Shown here in pieces: positions 30,119-44,300 of a DNA stretch of 64,000 nt. The DNA lies in assembly GCF_964355755.1 (NCBI RefSeq), contig NC_092672.1, forward strand, positions 1,860,001-1,924,000, in the 5' to 3' direction. Every line of letters starts with the position of its first letter. The stretch's first letter is position 1. Position numbers and translations under genes: made by a program. The stretch comes from Antedon mediterranea (Eukaryota > Echinodermata > Crinoidea > Comatulida > Antedonidae). The notes beneath the pieces were generated by a model that searched no databases, had not been told where the DNA came from, and saw only the letters and a program-made list of their open reading frames with translations.

Positions 30119-32077
30119 TTTTTTTTTTCAAAAATGGCCAAAATATAGACTTTTTAAAATTCAATTATTATGCAATAATATTGCCATATATGCACATATA
30201 TTGCGTTATCATCATCTTATAGAGTCATAGTAACCAGTTATGTAAAAAATTAAAAGGATCGAAATTTTGTCATTTTTCGAAAATTTTCCTGTACTTTTGC
30301 CATTTTTTTACCCTATAGCACAATAAACATGCGCAGAGTCGAATAATGGCTTCTGCGCATGTCAACTATGCTATAGTAACCAGTTTTATCGAAAAATAAA
30401 AAGGTAGAAATTTGGTAGTTTTTGGAAGAACTCCCTGTACTATAGTACAGGGAAATTTTCGAAAAATGGCAATTTTTTTGACCCTTTTTGTTTTTTGACA
30501 TAAATGGTTACTATAGCACGATAAACATGCGCAGAGTCGAATAATGGGTTCTGCGCATGTCAACTATGCTATAGTAACCAGTTTTGTCAAAAAATAAAAA
30601 GGTCGAAATTTGGCCATTTTTTGAAAAAATCCAAATGGCAATTTTTTGACATAAATGGTTACTAGAGCACAATAAACATGCGCCGAGTCCAATAATAGCT
30701 TCTGCGCATGTCAACTATGCTATTGTATATTATAGTACAGGGAAATTTTTGAAAAATATCTATTTTTCGAACCTTTTATTTTTTTGACAAAAATGGTTAC
30801 TATAGCACAATAAACATGCGCAGAGTCGAATAATGGGTTCTGCGCATGCCAACTATGCTATAGTAACCAATTTTATCGAAAAATAAAAAGGTCGAAATTT
30901 GGTCGTTTTTGGAAGAAATCCCTATACTATAGTAACGGGAAATTTTCGAAAAATAGCCATTTTTCGACCCTTTTGTCTTTTGACATAAATGGTTACTATA
31001 GCACAATAAACATGCACAAAGTCGAATAATAGCTTCTGCGCATATCAACTATGCTATAGTATATTATAGTACAGGGAAATTTTAGAAAAATATCCATTTC
31101 TCGACCCTTTTATTTTTTTTACAAAAATGGTTACTATAGCACAATAAACATGCGCAGAGTCGAATAATGGGTTCTGCGCATGCCAACTATGCTATAGTAA
31201 CCAGTTTTATCGAAAAATAAAAAGGTCGAAATTTGGCCATTTTTGGAAAAAATCCTTGTACTATAGTACAGGGAAATTTTCGAAAAATTACCATTTTTCA
31301 ACTCTTTTATTTTTTGACATAAATGGAAGTAATCGCAGAGTTGAATAATGGGTTCTGCGCATGTCAACTATGCTATAGTAACCAGTTTTATTGAAAAATA
31401 AAAAGGTCGAAATTTGGCCATTTTTGGAAAAAATCCTTGTACTATAGTACAGGGAAATTTTCGAAAAATTACCATTTTTCAACTCTTTTATTTTTTGACA
31501 TAAATGGAAGTAATCGCAGAGTCGAATAATAGCTTCTGCGCATGTCAACTATGCTATAGTAACCAGTTTTATCGAAAAATAAAAAGGTAGAAATTTGGCC
31601 ATTTTTGGAAAAAAATCCCTGTACTATAGTACAGGGAAATTTTCAGAAACTGGCCATTGTTCGACCCTTTTATTTTTTTATATAAATGGTTACTATAGCA
31701 CAATAAACATGCGCAGAGTTGAATAATGGGTTCTGCGCATGTCAACTATGCTATAGTAACAAATTTTATCAAAAAATAAAAAGGTCTAAATTTGGCCATT
31801 TTTTCAAAAATGACCAAATTATCAACTTTTTAAAATTCAATTATTATGCAATAATATTGCCATATATGAACATATATTGCATTACCATCATCTTATAGAG
31901 TCATAGTGACCAGTTATGTTCAAATTTGGTCATTCTTTTAAAATTTCCCAGTAGTACAGAGATTTTTTCAAAAATGGCCAAAATATCTACTTTTTAAAAT
32001 TGAATTATTATGCAATAATATTGCCATATATGCACATATATTGTGTTATCATCATCTTATAGAGCCATAGTAAACAG
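30119..32077. repeat. Satellite of nested hairpins
   Basis: Nine units at roughly 137-200-base spacing. A typical unit carries nested inverted repeats: TGGTTACTATAGCA with TGCTATAGTAACCA (14 bp), inside it ATGCGCAGA with TCTGCGCAT (9 bp), and next to it the perfect palindrome CCCTGTACTATAGTACAGGG. Flanking sequence of another type (ATTATTATGCAATAATATTGCCATATATG) occurs once on the left (about 30119-30250) and twice on the right (about 31797-31940 and 31961-32077). Short open frames in the array are repeat artefacts. Confidence 0.92.
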
Positions 32078-34776
32078 TGAATTGTGTTAACTACAATCTA
32101 GCAAAAGAATAAGAGACCAATTTGTGTTTTTGCACTGTCAAGTTTCAGATTTAATATCGTTGTGACGTCCGCACAACATGTGACTGAACGTTTTTGTCTT
32201 TACAAATAGTGTTTGTCTTTTATTATTCAATTTTATCTTATTTCACACACCGAATCAATGAGTATTAAATTAATCATATTCCATCATTAGAAACAAAAAA
32301 CAAACAAAAATGGAGAAACAAGCAAAAAAATAAAACATATCAAGGCGAGAGAATCGATCCTTGAGACCAAAGATGTAGCAACTGTAAAATTCAGGAGGCT
32401 ACAAAATGAAATTAATAAAATGTCTGCTTTTTACAATCAGCAACTTAGATTGGAATATTGATAACTTTAAAATACTCATCCATTATAACAATAATCATAA
32501 TTATATCGACAAATTAATTATAAATCAATAATATCGATTAATCAATAATATCGATTACAAACCGATTTACATAGGGTTATTACAACACATGCAGCAACCT
32601 TATTGGTTGCTATAGCAACCGGAAAGTGCTTAAATGTTAATGTACAATTATTGGATGATTACATGATTGTTGACATCGAAATTATTAAACAAAACAACTT
32701 TAGAAAATGTTGCACACTCAAAACAATCCGATATTTTATCACAATTTTTTTTGCCAAATTAAAGAAATAAATTACAAGGGTCTTACGCTACTGTTGTTAT
32801 TGTTTGTTTGTATCGATTGTTCCAATTTTAGACCAATTTTACCGCTGATTGGATCAAACAATTTTATATCTACTTTAGAAACTTCACTACAACCGTCGTG
32901 ATAGTTTTTTTCTTTTACATTTCAGTAGCAAAATACACAATTGAGCCTCTGCATATATGCACACAGGCCCACTATACAGGTTGGTCCAATTTAGGCTCAA
33001 GAGCTTGCGCCCTCAAACAAGGTCCTTTGTGTTTTTTTAATTTACACTAGGCCTACGCTCTGTAAACATTGTCACAGTGATTTGCATCGTTTCGCCACCT
33101 AAATTATTGCTATATTATAAACGCATAAAATTTGATGTTTTTTACACTAAAATTGTGGGTAGACAATCACAGTGGATGCGACAATGTTTACACAGTACAA
33201 TGTGTCTAAACTTATTCTGATGATTGCTTTGGTATCCTCACTGTCAGACCATATCGTTAAAATTAAACCAATTTATCAGGGAGTAAATTCTGGACAAATT
33301 CATAAATTCATCAAAATTTTCAATCAACTAATATTTTTTTCTCTTACAATATATTTAATTTCAAATTTAAGTTTTATATTTGAAATAAACAAAATTTTAG
33401 TATTAAATCTAATATAAAACTTAAATTTCAATCTAACCAATAAATTTCAATCAAAAGTCTTGATTTCAATCAATTAGACTAAACTTACAATCCCAGTTTC
33501 ACTCCAATTTGATAAAGAGATTAATTTTAAAGATTTTAGAACCATTTTAAAGCACATTTGTTTTGATCTGACAGTAACAGGACGTTGTCCCAAACGCTAA
33601 TCTCATTGGCTACGTTAAATTACTACGGTTTCTTCGATCTTAACAATCCTAAAGTTAACTCAAACCTAAAAACTGATTAGAAATATAATTCAGTCCAACA
33701 ATACATAGCGCCCTCACGGTTTAATGAAGACATAAAAACTGCACTCTTATGTACAAGGTAAAATATGACGATGTCTTATTATAATTTATGCATAATTCAG
33801 TTATCACCCCGTTATCCCCATCATAAAATCATCTTATTTTAAGTTCTAATAATTCTAAATCAATTAATGTTTTAAAACAACTATAATCCCACAAAATAAA
33901 AAAGATACATTGAGTAAATAGCATTTTTTTTCACTTCATACAACGGGTTAAAATGTCCAACAAATTCAATTTATTTTATTTACATACATAGCTTTAAAAC
34001 AATGTGTTCCCAATGTAAAAAATCTCTAACAACAACATCTAGTTTTGTGGGTTTTTACCAAGTTAAAATATCTGTTTTAAAAGAGGTTTTATTTCAAAAT
34101 AATCTGTTTAACTCTTTACAACTAGTTGTAAACTGTATCAAAGTAACGCTGCTTAGAGGTTGTATAGAGTAGCCACTTTGGCGACTCAACACATCCTCTG
34201 TACCTACTAAGAGTACTGACCACTGTTACAAAACCTCCCTGATTTAATTCCATTTCACATGTAATCGTTTCATCCAAAGATTTTAAAGTAATGAACAAGT
34301 TCTAACACTAATTGTTCGATACCATGGATAACTAATTAGGCACGGTTTTCGTGCCAAAACAAGCACCATTGAAAATGGGTATTTACGTGTGACCCACTTG
34401 TCAAGATATTAAGTTACTACATAAAAATATCATTGGGTACATTACTACAGAATACTGTACAAAGTCACATTTGAATTGTCAAGGTAAGTAGTACGTGTCT
34501 CAATATACAGCAGTAACATACACACTGTATATTAAGACACATTGAATCAGAGGTTCTCAACAGTTGGGCCAGATTGTAATTTACTATTTATTTTGTGGGC
34601 TTGATAATGTCGCAAGGTTGGGTCAAAGCCCCCATACTTTAGGAGGTGGGGGTCCAAGGGCCGAAGCACCTGCAAGCTCACAGAATTTTAAAACCACTGC
34701 TTCTATAATTTTTTAACGGCTATTCGTGAACCAAATGAAATTGACACAAGGGCCATCTGTTGAGAACTCCAGCGTT

Positions 34777-34901
34777 AAGCTCTGTCCACACTATAAAAAA
34801 AATGTGATGTGCCCATACATGGACATGATGTCATACCACTACCATATTTGGACACATCACACTTTTTTTGTCAAACTAGTTTGATAGTGTAAACAGAGCT
34901 T
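34777..34901. mobile_element. MITE family A copy
   Basis: Starts TTAAGCTCTGTCCACACTAT and ends TTTGATAGTGTAAACAGAGCTT; about 125 bp, one of the shorter complete copies. A TTAA precedes the left end. Confidence 0.85.
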
Positions 34902-37900
34902 TCAATATATAAAAAAGGGTTTACAACAGCGATACAAATATCATGCTGGGTTCACACTGCGCCATGCCATGTCCAACCACAAGAAGTAAATATAAAAATA
35001 CATCAAATTGTTGTTATACAGTAAGAAAAAAACATATGAGCTGTCCTTAATATGTTGACCACTTGAATAGTCCGAGGGTTTGACCGCTCAAATAAAAGTT
35101 TGAGTTATTTATCTAATCTACAATATAACCGAGTGTCAATTTTGTTAATTACTAAATCCCAAAATGTTTCTAAAAAAAATCTTTATATCTTCTACTATAA
35201 AAGTGGAAAATGTTTATCCAATACTTTTCATATTGTTTTTGCGAATATAATGGTATAAATAGTTGAAACGCAACATATAGTTTCGCTCAATCTGTATTTT
35301 AACTGCAATTTTAGCAACGATAGTACGCACACGAATAAATAAGGTACAAACGGGATTGTTAGCATAAACAATTTCAACTTTTACAGTAGTACAATTGATA
35401 TTGTCTAACTGAGCAGATAGCATTCAAACAGACGACGATGATGATAATGATGAATATCAACAATTTATTAACAACTTCCTAATTGGATTTTTTTTGCACA
35501 TAATTTATAAAATCTTCAATTTATCATGATTGTACTAGAGTGCGAGTTGAGAGTTTTACTATTATGTATTTGAGTTTCAAACAATAATCATAGTGGAGGT
35601 CAAAGTTTGAATGCTATCAACCGTGAACGACGAGTAATACGCTAAACCTTAATCTACGTCCTTAATACCATTACCAGAATCCTACAAACTACGTGATTAG
35701 CATGACAGTGGGAGCCGACCTACTCATGCGGATCTAATAGACAAAGCAACACAAGCTAGCTACGTAACAAGCATTTGATCAAAATTTATATTAAATTTAA
35801 TTTAAAATTAAACAAAAAAAAATATTTATCATACTCCCATTAATTTATCATAGGGTTAAAATTACTTAATTAAAATAAAAATGTAAATACATTATTTAAA
35901 TCACTACAATGATGGGATAGTTATCTTTACATTTCATTTACATTAATTTGCAACATATTGAAATTACTTATTTACATCAATAATTTGAAAACAAAAACAA
36001 AAAAAAGGGTAAATAGACATCATTGCATTTATTAGTCTACAGTATCCAGACTGATATTTGATTTGAGTGAAATTATGTGTCTGGATAGATAGACTATCAT
36101 TCTGTATATACAATAATTATTATTAAACGGCGGCTGAATCGATTTCCATTTTTAGTGAAAAATCATTCGTAAGAATTTCGCCCAAATACATTTTATTTTA
36201 TATTTCTTTGGCAATTTCATATATCTTACCTATTACAGGCAAGACAATTGATCTTCTATCTAAGTGAACACTGTTTTTGCACTGACTAGTTCTAGCACTT
36301 TTTCTATATTTAGTATCATTACTTGACTGTTCTTTGCTCATTTCCAATTTGATGTACTTCACTTTAATAATCAATCTTTCTTCCTCAAAGATACAAATAC
36401 TAAGAGATCATGTCGAGATTATTCTACTGCAGTAACTGCAGTACAATAATGTTGAAATCATCCCTAAATAAAGGAATATTTACTATTCTAAACAAACTAT
36501 TAACCTAGTTCTTTAAAAAACATTTAAAGATTGTATAGTAAACCAACAACATAGAGCAAAATACATAAAATAATTTACATAAATACAGCATGAGTTTGTT
36601 AGCGATAAAAACAAAATGTGTTTCAAAAGAAATATAATGTTTACATAAACAATGTAGCGTATATCTTTATGCTTCGTCCAGAATTAAATAAGTACAGGGT
36701 CAAAGGTCATGTGTATTGCAAAGTAACTTTTCCTCTTCAACATCTAATTACTACAAACTAAGTTTTTTTAAATAGACTTGTTTCTCTTTTCTTTGGAATC
36801 CAGTCGACACCAACGGATAATAAATAAAATAAATTGTTCAAAGTATACAATACTTCCAATATTTATATTATATAATTATGATATATCATTAAAATAACTT
36901 AAACTACATGACAATGCTAAAAGCGATTAAAATTGTGCAAAGAAAAAGAAAGAAATCTACTTAATTAATACTAATTAAAATTCTAAAACTACGAGTGAGA
37001 AATTAGTTATTAAAAATGTCACCTTAAGATGTCTTTATATATAACTTAACTGGAACCGACATAATACAATAGAGAAAAGTCTTGCTTAAGTTGAAATTAA
37101 ATAAAGTTATACGAAAATACACTCCAAAACACCGACAAATTGACCACCATCGTGGCGCCAACACGTAGTACCTATATCTACATGTGCGGGAGAAACTACA
37201 GGAACGAAACACACCGTTTTATTGATTGGGATTTTTACTGCACAATCACAATTTTGGCAAACACCCCGATATTAAAATAAAAAATAACCAAAAGAGGAAC
37301 GTATTCGTATACAACAAACATCAACTCTCAGTTTCCAGAATAAAATATACAATAAATTAAGTGCACGTCAACATTCAGTGCCTATATGCATATTTTACGG
37401 TGCGACGTGACGTTACGCATCACTGCTCTGTATATTGCCTTAATACTTGTGTTTTTATCATCTTATGTGTTTGAAATTTGTTTCTTCAAACATTGTAAAT
37501 ATATTTGAAATCTCCGTAGACAATAAATTCTATTTCCCTGAATTGCCTCAATGTTATATCCTTTGGCATGATGGAGACACGAATGATGGCGCTGCTCCAA
37601 GTTTACAAATGCACCTTTGCCGTTCCATACTTTTTGTCCTTTCATCCTAGTACAGTAATACTTTCTTTACATTCCTGATAAGTAACTTGTGTTAGCCCCA
37701 CCATTGATGCTCTATTAAAAAATACAGAAATAGAACGCAAAGAAAAAAAACGTTTAGCTTTCATTAATTGAACAAATGCAAAATCTCTCCAAATGTTTTA
37801 ATTAACAATCCTTCTAATAATAGATTATTAAAGAATATTGTATATAATAAACATATTATCTATATAGCACTTTCTTTAATCAGATAGTGAATCTAAGGAA

Positions 37901-37957
37901 GTTTTCTATAATTAGAGTTGATTGACTTAGATAAGTTGCAACCACTATCCGCTGGGT

Positions 37958-38168
37958 TAAAGCCTAATTTCCTGTCGACGTTAGTCGACGCTATCGTTAA
38001 CAATAATCGGCGATCTTATACGTAAACATTGAAATGTTAACGATTTACAGGAAAAGGTACTCGCTATCGTTATCATTTCAACTTCATCATTTTCAAACGA
38101 TCGTCGTTGAACTGTTAACGATCAACAATGATAGAGTAGAATAACGTCGACAGGAAAACAGGCTTAAG
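37958..38168. mobile_element. TTAA-flanked foldback element
   Basis: The left end TTAAAGCCTAATTTCCTGTCGACGTTA mirrors the right end TAACGTCGACAGGAAAACAGGCTTAA. TTAA is present at both edges. Inner parts also pair (GTTAACGATC and its complement). Confidence 0.8.
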
Positions 38169-38971
38169 TTGTAAGAGGTATGGGCAAACAACACAAAACC
38201 CATAACCATTTTTCAAAAGCTGTCTGCACGCCACACAAACGCGCACCAATTGTTTTCTTTGTTCTGCTGCCTGATGTTAGTTGGGACAAATTCAATGATT
38301 ATTATATATATATATATATATAATCAAATGATGTTAAAATTCTCCTGAAAAGCTTTTGTTAAAGAGATGAGCAGATGAAGGGTCATTTTAATATCATAAT
38401 GTTCGTAAATTTTCATAAAAAAGCTTGCAAATTTGCCTTATTTTCATAAAATTGCTACTTTCAAGTACAAAACCTTCGCTTTCATATATTTAAGAAACAT
38501 ATTTTACATTATAATATAGATTATATAGTATTTTAAATTTGTGTTTCTGTTCAATGCATTTTTAAGTACTTCTGTACAGTACATCTGTTTGTGAATACAA
38601 CGTTTTTAGCCATAAAGGCTACTTGTTGTATTTTTTATACCTTCATAAATAAAAAAATTGTCTTGGAACAAATAAAGGGATATTTGATTTGATCTTTTTT
38701 ATTTGAACACTCGTTTGACTCGGATATACAGTAGCAATTTTAAGAAAATCGGGAATTAAATTATTAGAGAAACAAAGTGCGGTCATACTACCTCCAGACG
38801 TTGTCAGCTGATCATGTTTATTGTATGTAACCATTCGGAAAGGACGTAATCAGAGTGCCCTGGAAATTAGATGCAATGGCAGCAAGAAAAGAGAAAGAGA
38901 GAGAATGATAAATTAAAATGATGATTATTTTACTCTCACAACGATGATGAGGAGGAGGAGAAGGAGATGGT

Positions 38972-39145
38972 AATAAGCGACTTCGATTACTCCAGAGGGC
39001 GCCATATTTCAAAGGTCAATCAGGACAAAAAAGTTCCATCTAGGCTAGCGCGATGATGTTTCAAGGTAGCCTAGATGTATTAACTTTTTTGTCCCGATTG
39101 ACCTTTTAAATATGGCGCCCTCTAGAGTTATCAAAGTCGCTTATT
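38972..39145. mobile_element. Long-armed foldback element
   Basis: Arms of about 75 bp are near-perfect reverse complements: AATAAGCGACTT ... CAGAGGGCGCCATATTT ... GGTCAATC against AAATATGGCGCCCTCTAGAG ... AAGTCGCTTATT. About 20 bases separate them. No coding potential. Confidence 0.85.
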
Positions 39146-40202
39146 GTGAAGCACAAAATGCATGCATTCTTGTGAAATAAAGCAGATATCTGCTGCCAAC
39201 AGTCAGAATAAATGCCAGGATATATAAAAGGCATATTTATATATAAAAAACAAAATGTTATATATATGCAGTATACACATGTTCTAGTGTACAGAACCTA
39301 TATAGTTACACACGGCAACCAAATGGTATGGCCAGAATAAAATATAAAAACGTTTCTTTGATAAATAATCTTTAGCACATTTTTTTTTCAAGCCACTGTT
39401 AGCAAAAAACACTTTATACTTTCAATATACAAAATATATAAAAAATAGTCTACCAATCAAAAACAATTAAACACACCATGTGATCACTTTGCACAGTTGT
39501 TCCGTTAGTAGGATTTGTTCATTCTTTGGTATTGGCTATAAACTAAAGTGTATTATTTGGGTGCATTTGATTGGATATTTGCAAGGAAAGGGGGTCTACA
39601 AGACTGGGATAAAACAGCCATACCTAACATTGTATGCAAATTTAACACATACAAAAAACAACAATGCATGGTGGCTATCAACGCAAACAACGCATAGTGA
39701 AATCTACTAGGAACAATTGTGCTACTAGTTAGTCAACTCCGCTATAATCTAATGAACAAAATGCTAATATATCAATTGTTAAGATGTGTATAATAAAAAG
39801 ATAATAATAATATCTATATAATGTTAATATACTGATAATATACAGCAGGGAAAACCACAATAAACCACAGATGTAAACTGCGTACCTTCTGCGTGGTTGG
39901 TACGTCAAATGAAATGCAAGGGAATCGGAGTAAAAGAAAGAAAAAGAAAATACAATAACTGCCAGTTAATTTTACTTTAAAAATAATTTTAAAAACTATA
40001 TTTTATAATTATATTTAACAGCAAATCATGACACGTCTTTCAATGTAATTTGTCCTAATTCTCAAAACATTAATTAATTTTTAATTTCTGTCATATAATA
40101 TTATATTTAAACAAATTAATTATTCAGAAAATGCAATAAAGTTCAGCTTTCTTGTTATTTGCCTCCAACTCACGTAGAAAGAAAGATTTTTGTTGTTTCT
40201 CT

Positions 40203-40352
40203 TAAAAGTCAATTATCAGATAAAGTGTGATGTGCCCAAATATGGTGGTGATTAATATTCCCAAATATGGTGGTGATATGACATCATCATGTCCATATAT
40301 GGGCACATCACATTTTTTTGTCACATAAAGTTTGATAGTGTAGACAGAGCTT
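40203..40352. mobile_element. MITE family A copy (representative)
   Basis: Right end CACATAAAGTTTGATAGTGTAGACAGAGCTTAA is intact. The centre has CCAAATATGGTGGTGAT twice, then TGACATCATCATGTCCATATATGGGCACATCACA, itself partly palindromic. Family hallmark: inverted AAGCTCTGTCTACACTATCAAACT termini with TTAA next to several copies. Confidence 0.85.
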
Positions 40353-41397
40353 AACAGAAGAAAAACGAACTAGAAATACATTCTTTGAAAAATTGTATAA
40401 CATTTTTTTTCAATTAATTTTTTTTTATCTTTTAGCATCTTAATATGTTTAATACACAATTAAATGAATTAGAAAATTTTCTTTGTCAATGTTAAATAGC
40501 ATTATTCAGCTGTGCTGAGTACTCACTTACAACATACATACTGTCGCCTTACAATTTGCTGCATAAAACCATTACATTCCTCATTACTAATATCGTTCAA
40601 CCCAACTAACAATTTGTAATTTTCATTTTCAAATTTTCTCACAACAGTTGTCAGATTTTGTAAAAATATTTTTGGATGTTTGTCAAATCTGTTTTGCGAT
40701 CTAACTGAGGTTTGATTGGCTAATTCACTCGGCGACGGTGTGACTAGTGATGTAAGTGTTTTCAAAAACCGTGATTCATTTAATATAAAAGAATTTCACA
40801 TAGGTGTGCTTTTAGCAAAAGCATTTTCATAATTGACCACAAGTTTGCTTTGAAAAATGTCTTGGCTATAAAAATGTGACAATTTCAATGATTTTTACCG
40901 ATTAACAAATGATGACTGGATTCAAGAAACACTTTAGTAAGCATATTTTGCATTTTAGAAGATTTTTTTTCCAAATAAATAAAGATATGTTCCGAAAAAT
41001 CATGTAAAATTTACAGTTATACAATTATTTCACCCAAAAAAGTTTACAATAATGTGAGTGAATTACATTAAAATAAGATGATTGTTCTCTTCTATCAATA
41101 TTATGCTTTTGTTTTTTCTATTTCTTTTATTTCCAATTTTGTTTCATTTTCAAGGAACTGAACTCACTTAACATTTTGTTTTTCTTTATCTTCAAATTAA
41201 CTTTAACTCAAAAATTTGTCTAAATTATTTATTATAAATTTATAATTATCTATAAGTCTGTTAACATATTTAAAAAAAGTTGTTTTACAGTTAATAATTA
41301 ATAAAAATCAAGCAATAATTTATGCCTTTGTTATAGGAAATATGCATACAAAAAAGTGTGGCAATAAAATAGTGCATTAAAATTATGGTATTCTTAC

Positions 41398-44300
41398 CTG
41401 TCCCATGTCTAGGCCAAAAGATGATGGCTGAGGACTAGGTGCGAGTTGGAACCGTCCCCCTAGGATACTGTCTTGTGCTGTTGAGCTAGCGTATATATCA
41501 TTTGGGCCTGGGCTACTGGTTGCCCCAAACCCACGCCCGCTGAGAGGAGAGGGTGATTGAGCGAAACCTGCCGGTGCATAGCTGTTCATCACTAAAAGAA
41601 TAAAATGTTACATTAGTTTGTTGCACAAACAAATTGAAAGGCCTAAAAATAAAAAATAAAATTATTTTAAAAATGGAGAAAAATAAAATAAGGTCATAAA
41701 TATGGCAACATAGAAAAGTAAAATTTTTTATATTCACGGTAGAAAAAGTAGTCTAAATAAGAAACTGAAATTAATAATAAAAAATAAAAATATAATCTAT
41801 TATTAAGCAATAGGAAAGTCTTCATAATAACAAGTATATCAATGATTATTGTTAAAACAAACAGCACAAGTTAACAATCCAATCTCATAAATGCAATTTG
41901 TTAATTCAAAAAGCGTGCAACTAATACATGCAACAGAGGAGGTAATCTTATTTGCGGATCGTTTTTTTTTTTTGTGTTTGAGTCAGGGATTCAAATGAAA
42001 AATTTGTTGGCCTTAATTGACCAAATATGGCAACCAATGTTGAGGCCAAAAGTTAGTTAGAGATATACTACCACAGACATTTTCATACAATAAACAATTT
42101 GCAGAAAATATTTTTATAGACAAGGCAACACCACCTAGATTTAAAATAAGCATGAATTCCAAATTAACGTTGCATTTGTTGTGGCAATATATCTTTTTTT
42201 GAATTTTTTAAAAACAATTTTAAAAGTGGGCTTAGAAGAGTAGGCAAAGTTGTATTTTATCTAAATTGTACACGCCTTTTCTCGTTTTTGACGACAGCAA
42301 AAATGTAGGCTATAAGGATTGATACACGTACCCTGATGATGATGGTAGTCCCTCCCTAACTCGTGCAGTAGTGCAGTGCCAGCATCTGTACGCTGAATTG
42401 TAGCCGTACGCTGGGCTGGCCCGGCTGTGCCGTAATCGGGCAGGGAATACGGTAGTGCTCCAGGCCGACGATCAGTCGTGGTTTGCGTAACACCGGCCGG
42501 TAATACGTAGCTACCAGGTGGGTAGGATGCGAAGCCTATGTATTAAACAATACAACAACTTTGATAATGATTTTGATATCAATTTTATAACCTGGTAATT
42601 AAACATTATATTGTAATAATTACAAATGCTTTGTTTGTAATTTCAAGTTTTTTTTTTATAACTATATGAAAAAGATTGTCTACTAATAGTAGTTGACACA
42701 TTTAATTTAAAATAATAAGATTTAAATTGAATTTTTATAACAATTTCCTTAATGACCAGTTTGAAGGTCAACGAACTGTAGTATATAAATAGATAATAAA
42801 ATCAACCAAGTTTGCAAGAACTATATTGAAATTTAATTTTGACGAAGCAATCCACAAAACATTTTTTTTTACGAGAATAAAATGGTTAGTTTAATATTTT
42901 TAATATCCAAAAGCACATCAAATGTATTAATATAAATATGATATAAATATTACAAAAATAATGTTATGATATATTCAGTATATAATATAACGTAGTACAT
43001 ACATCTAGTGTCATTAGGTGTGATAGAGGGATGTAAAAGGAATGATGATTGGATGATTGGAATAGGCATAGAAAGGAAATGGAACTGATCAACAGCTAAA
43101 GAGAGAGGAATTATGCAAGAAATTTCATCCAATCCAATTTTAGCCAAATATGATTCCTAAATATTGTCCCAATTCGCCTCCCATACATTTGTGTTTGTGA
43201 CACCAAACATCACCAAAATATAATGCTGCCACCACTGGTTCTACTCTACTAATGCTTTCAAGCTAATTCACATGTATGCATAATATCGAATATGCAGACC
43301 ATTATGCGAATATGTAAACCATCTATATAAATGTAATACTCATACTATTCTATTGTAAAATATTAATAAAAGGGATATTTTACTTTGAAACGAGGGGAAA
43401 ATAATATATGTTTTAACACTACAGCCAACCCCTATTTAGGAAACACCCCTATTAAAGAGACACTTTGTTGGGTCCCAAAGATGTCCCCTTAATAAGGGTT
43501 CTACCATATAACAAACCTCCATTCCACTTTAACTACGGTATTTATAAAACATTTATTTAAACCAAATGTTTATGACTGTGTAAATGTCAATTTGTGCTAA
43601 GTGATTTTATTAAACTTTAAATACCTTTAAAGCCAAAGTGATTTTCAATTTTTAATAAAATTCTTCAAAAGTATTCACGTGCACATTTGCTAAAGTCGGA
43701 CTTCCGAAACATTTCCATTTTATTAGAATATCGGATGACAACAGTAAGTTACATATTATCTTGCATTGCACCCATTTATATTACGCAAAAATGACGAATG
43801 TTTCTGTAATGTTGTTCATATTAACATGTCATTTTTTAACACATTCAATGTCATCTGTAGCATCTCTTAGTTACATATTATGACATTCTTTTGATACATA
43901 ATACACAAATATAAGTTAATGTTTATTTATAGGATTATTAAATATGCAAGTATTAAAATAACAAATCTTAAAATAATTTAAACATATTATAGAAATAGAT
44001 ATGTTTTAAATAATCAGTGTAAAAAGAAAGGTAATATTATAGCTGATAAAAATAAAGCAGAAAATTGATTTTAAAAAGGTTAATAAAATTGTTATAGTAA
44101 AAGTATTTAGTTTATAAAATAATGAAGATTAAAAATTAATTTAATATGATGAAATGTCGATACATTTATGTAACCAATAAATATGGTTTTTTTTACTAAA
44201 CGAACAAATAAAGGCTTTGCAAAAAGGTTTTTAATTTTATGTTTTTCTGCAAAGAGAGAATTACAATTATTTAACGAGTGTTTAGATTTGCAATCCAATT

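Larger units (their letters stand above)
32081..41397. other. Gene-poor region downstream of Musashi
   Basis: No coding exon could be confirmed. It must hold the Musashi terminal exon and 3' UTR, which I could not place, and possibly regulatory DNA. Repeats seen: MITE family A at 34777-34901 and 40203-40352, foldback elements at 37958-38168 and 38972-39145, a CTGCAG-type fragment at 36420-36455 and a TA run near 38305. Confidence 0.5.

Noticed and set aside
30313-31548. Repeated short frames with similar peptides
   Set aside because: They come from the hairpin satellite; similarity reflects DNA repeats, not a protein family.
37463-37645. 60-codon minus-strand frame
   Set aside because: No splice context or homology that I can support.
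40523-40765. 80-codon minus-strand frame, or a terminal Musashi exon at 40720-40743
   Set aside because: The frame looks protein-like and has a donor-like end, but no family was recognised. As a Musashi terminal exon it would give only seven residues, with a weak acceptor.
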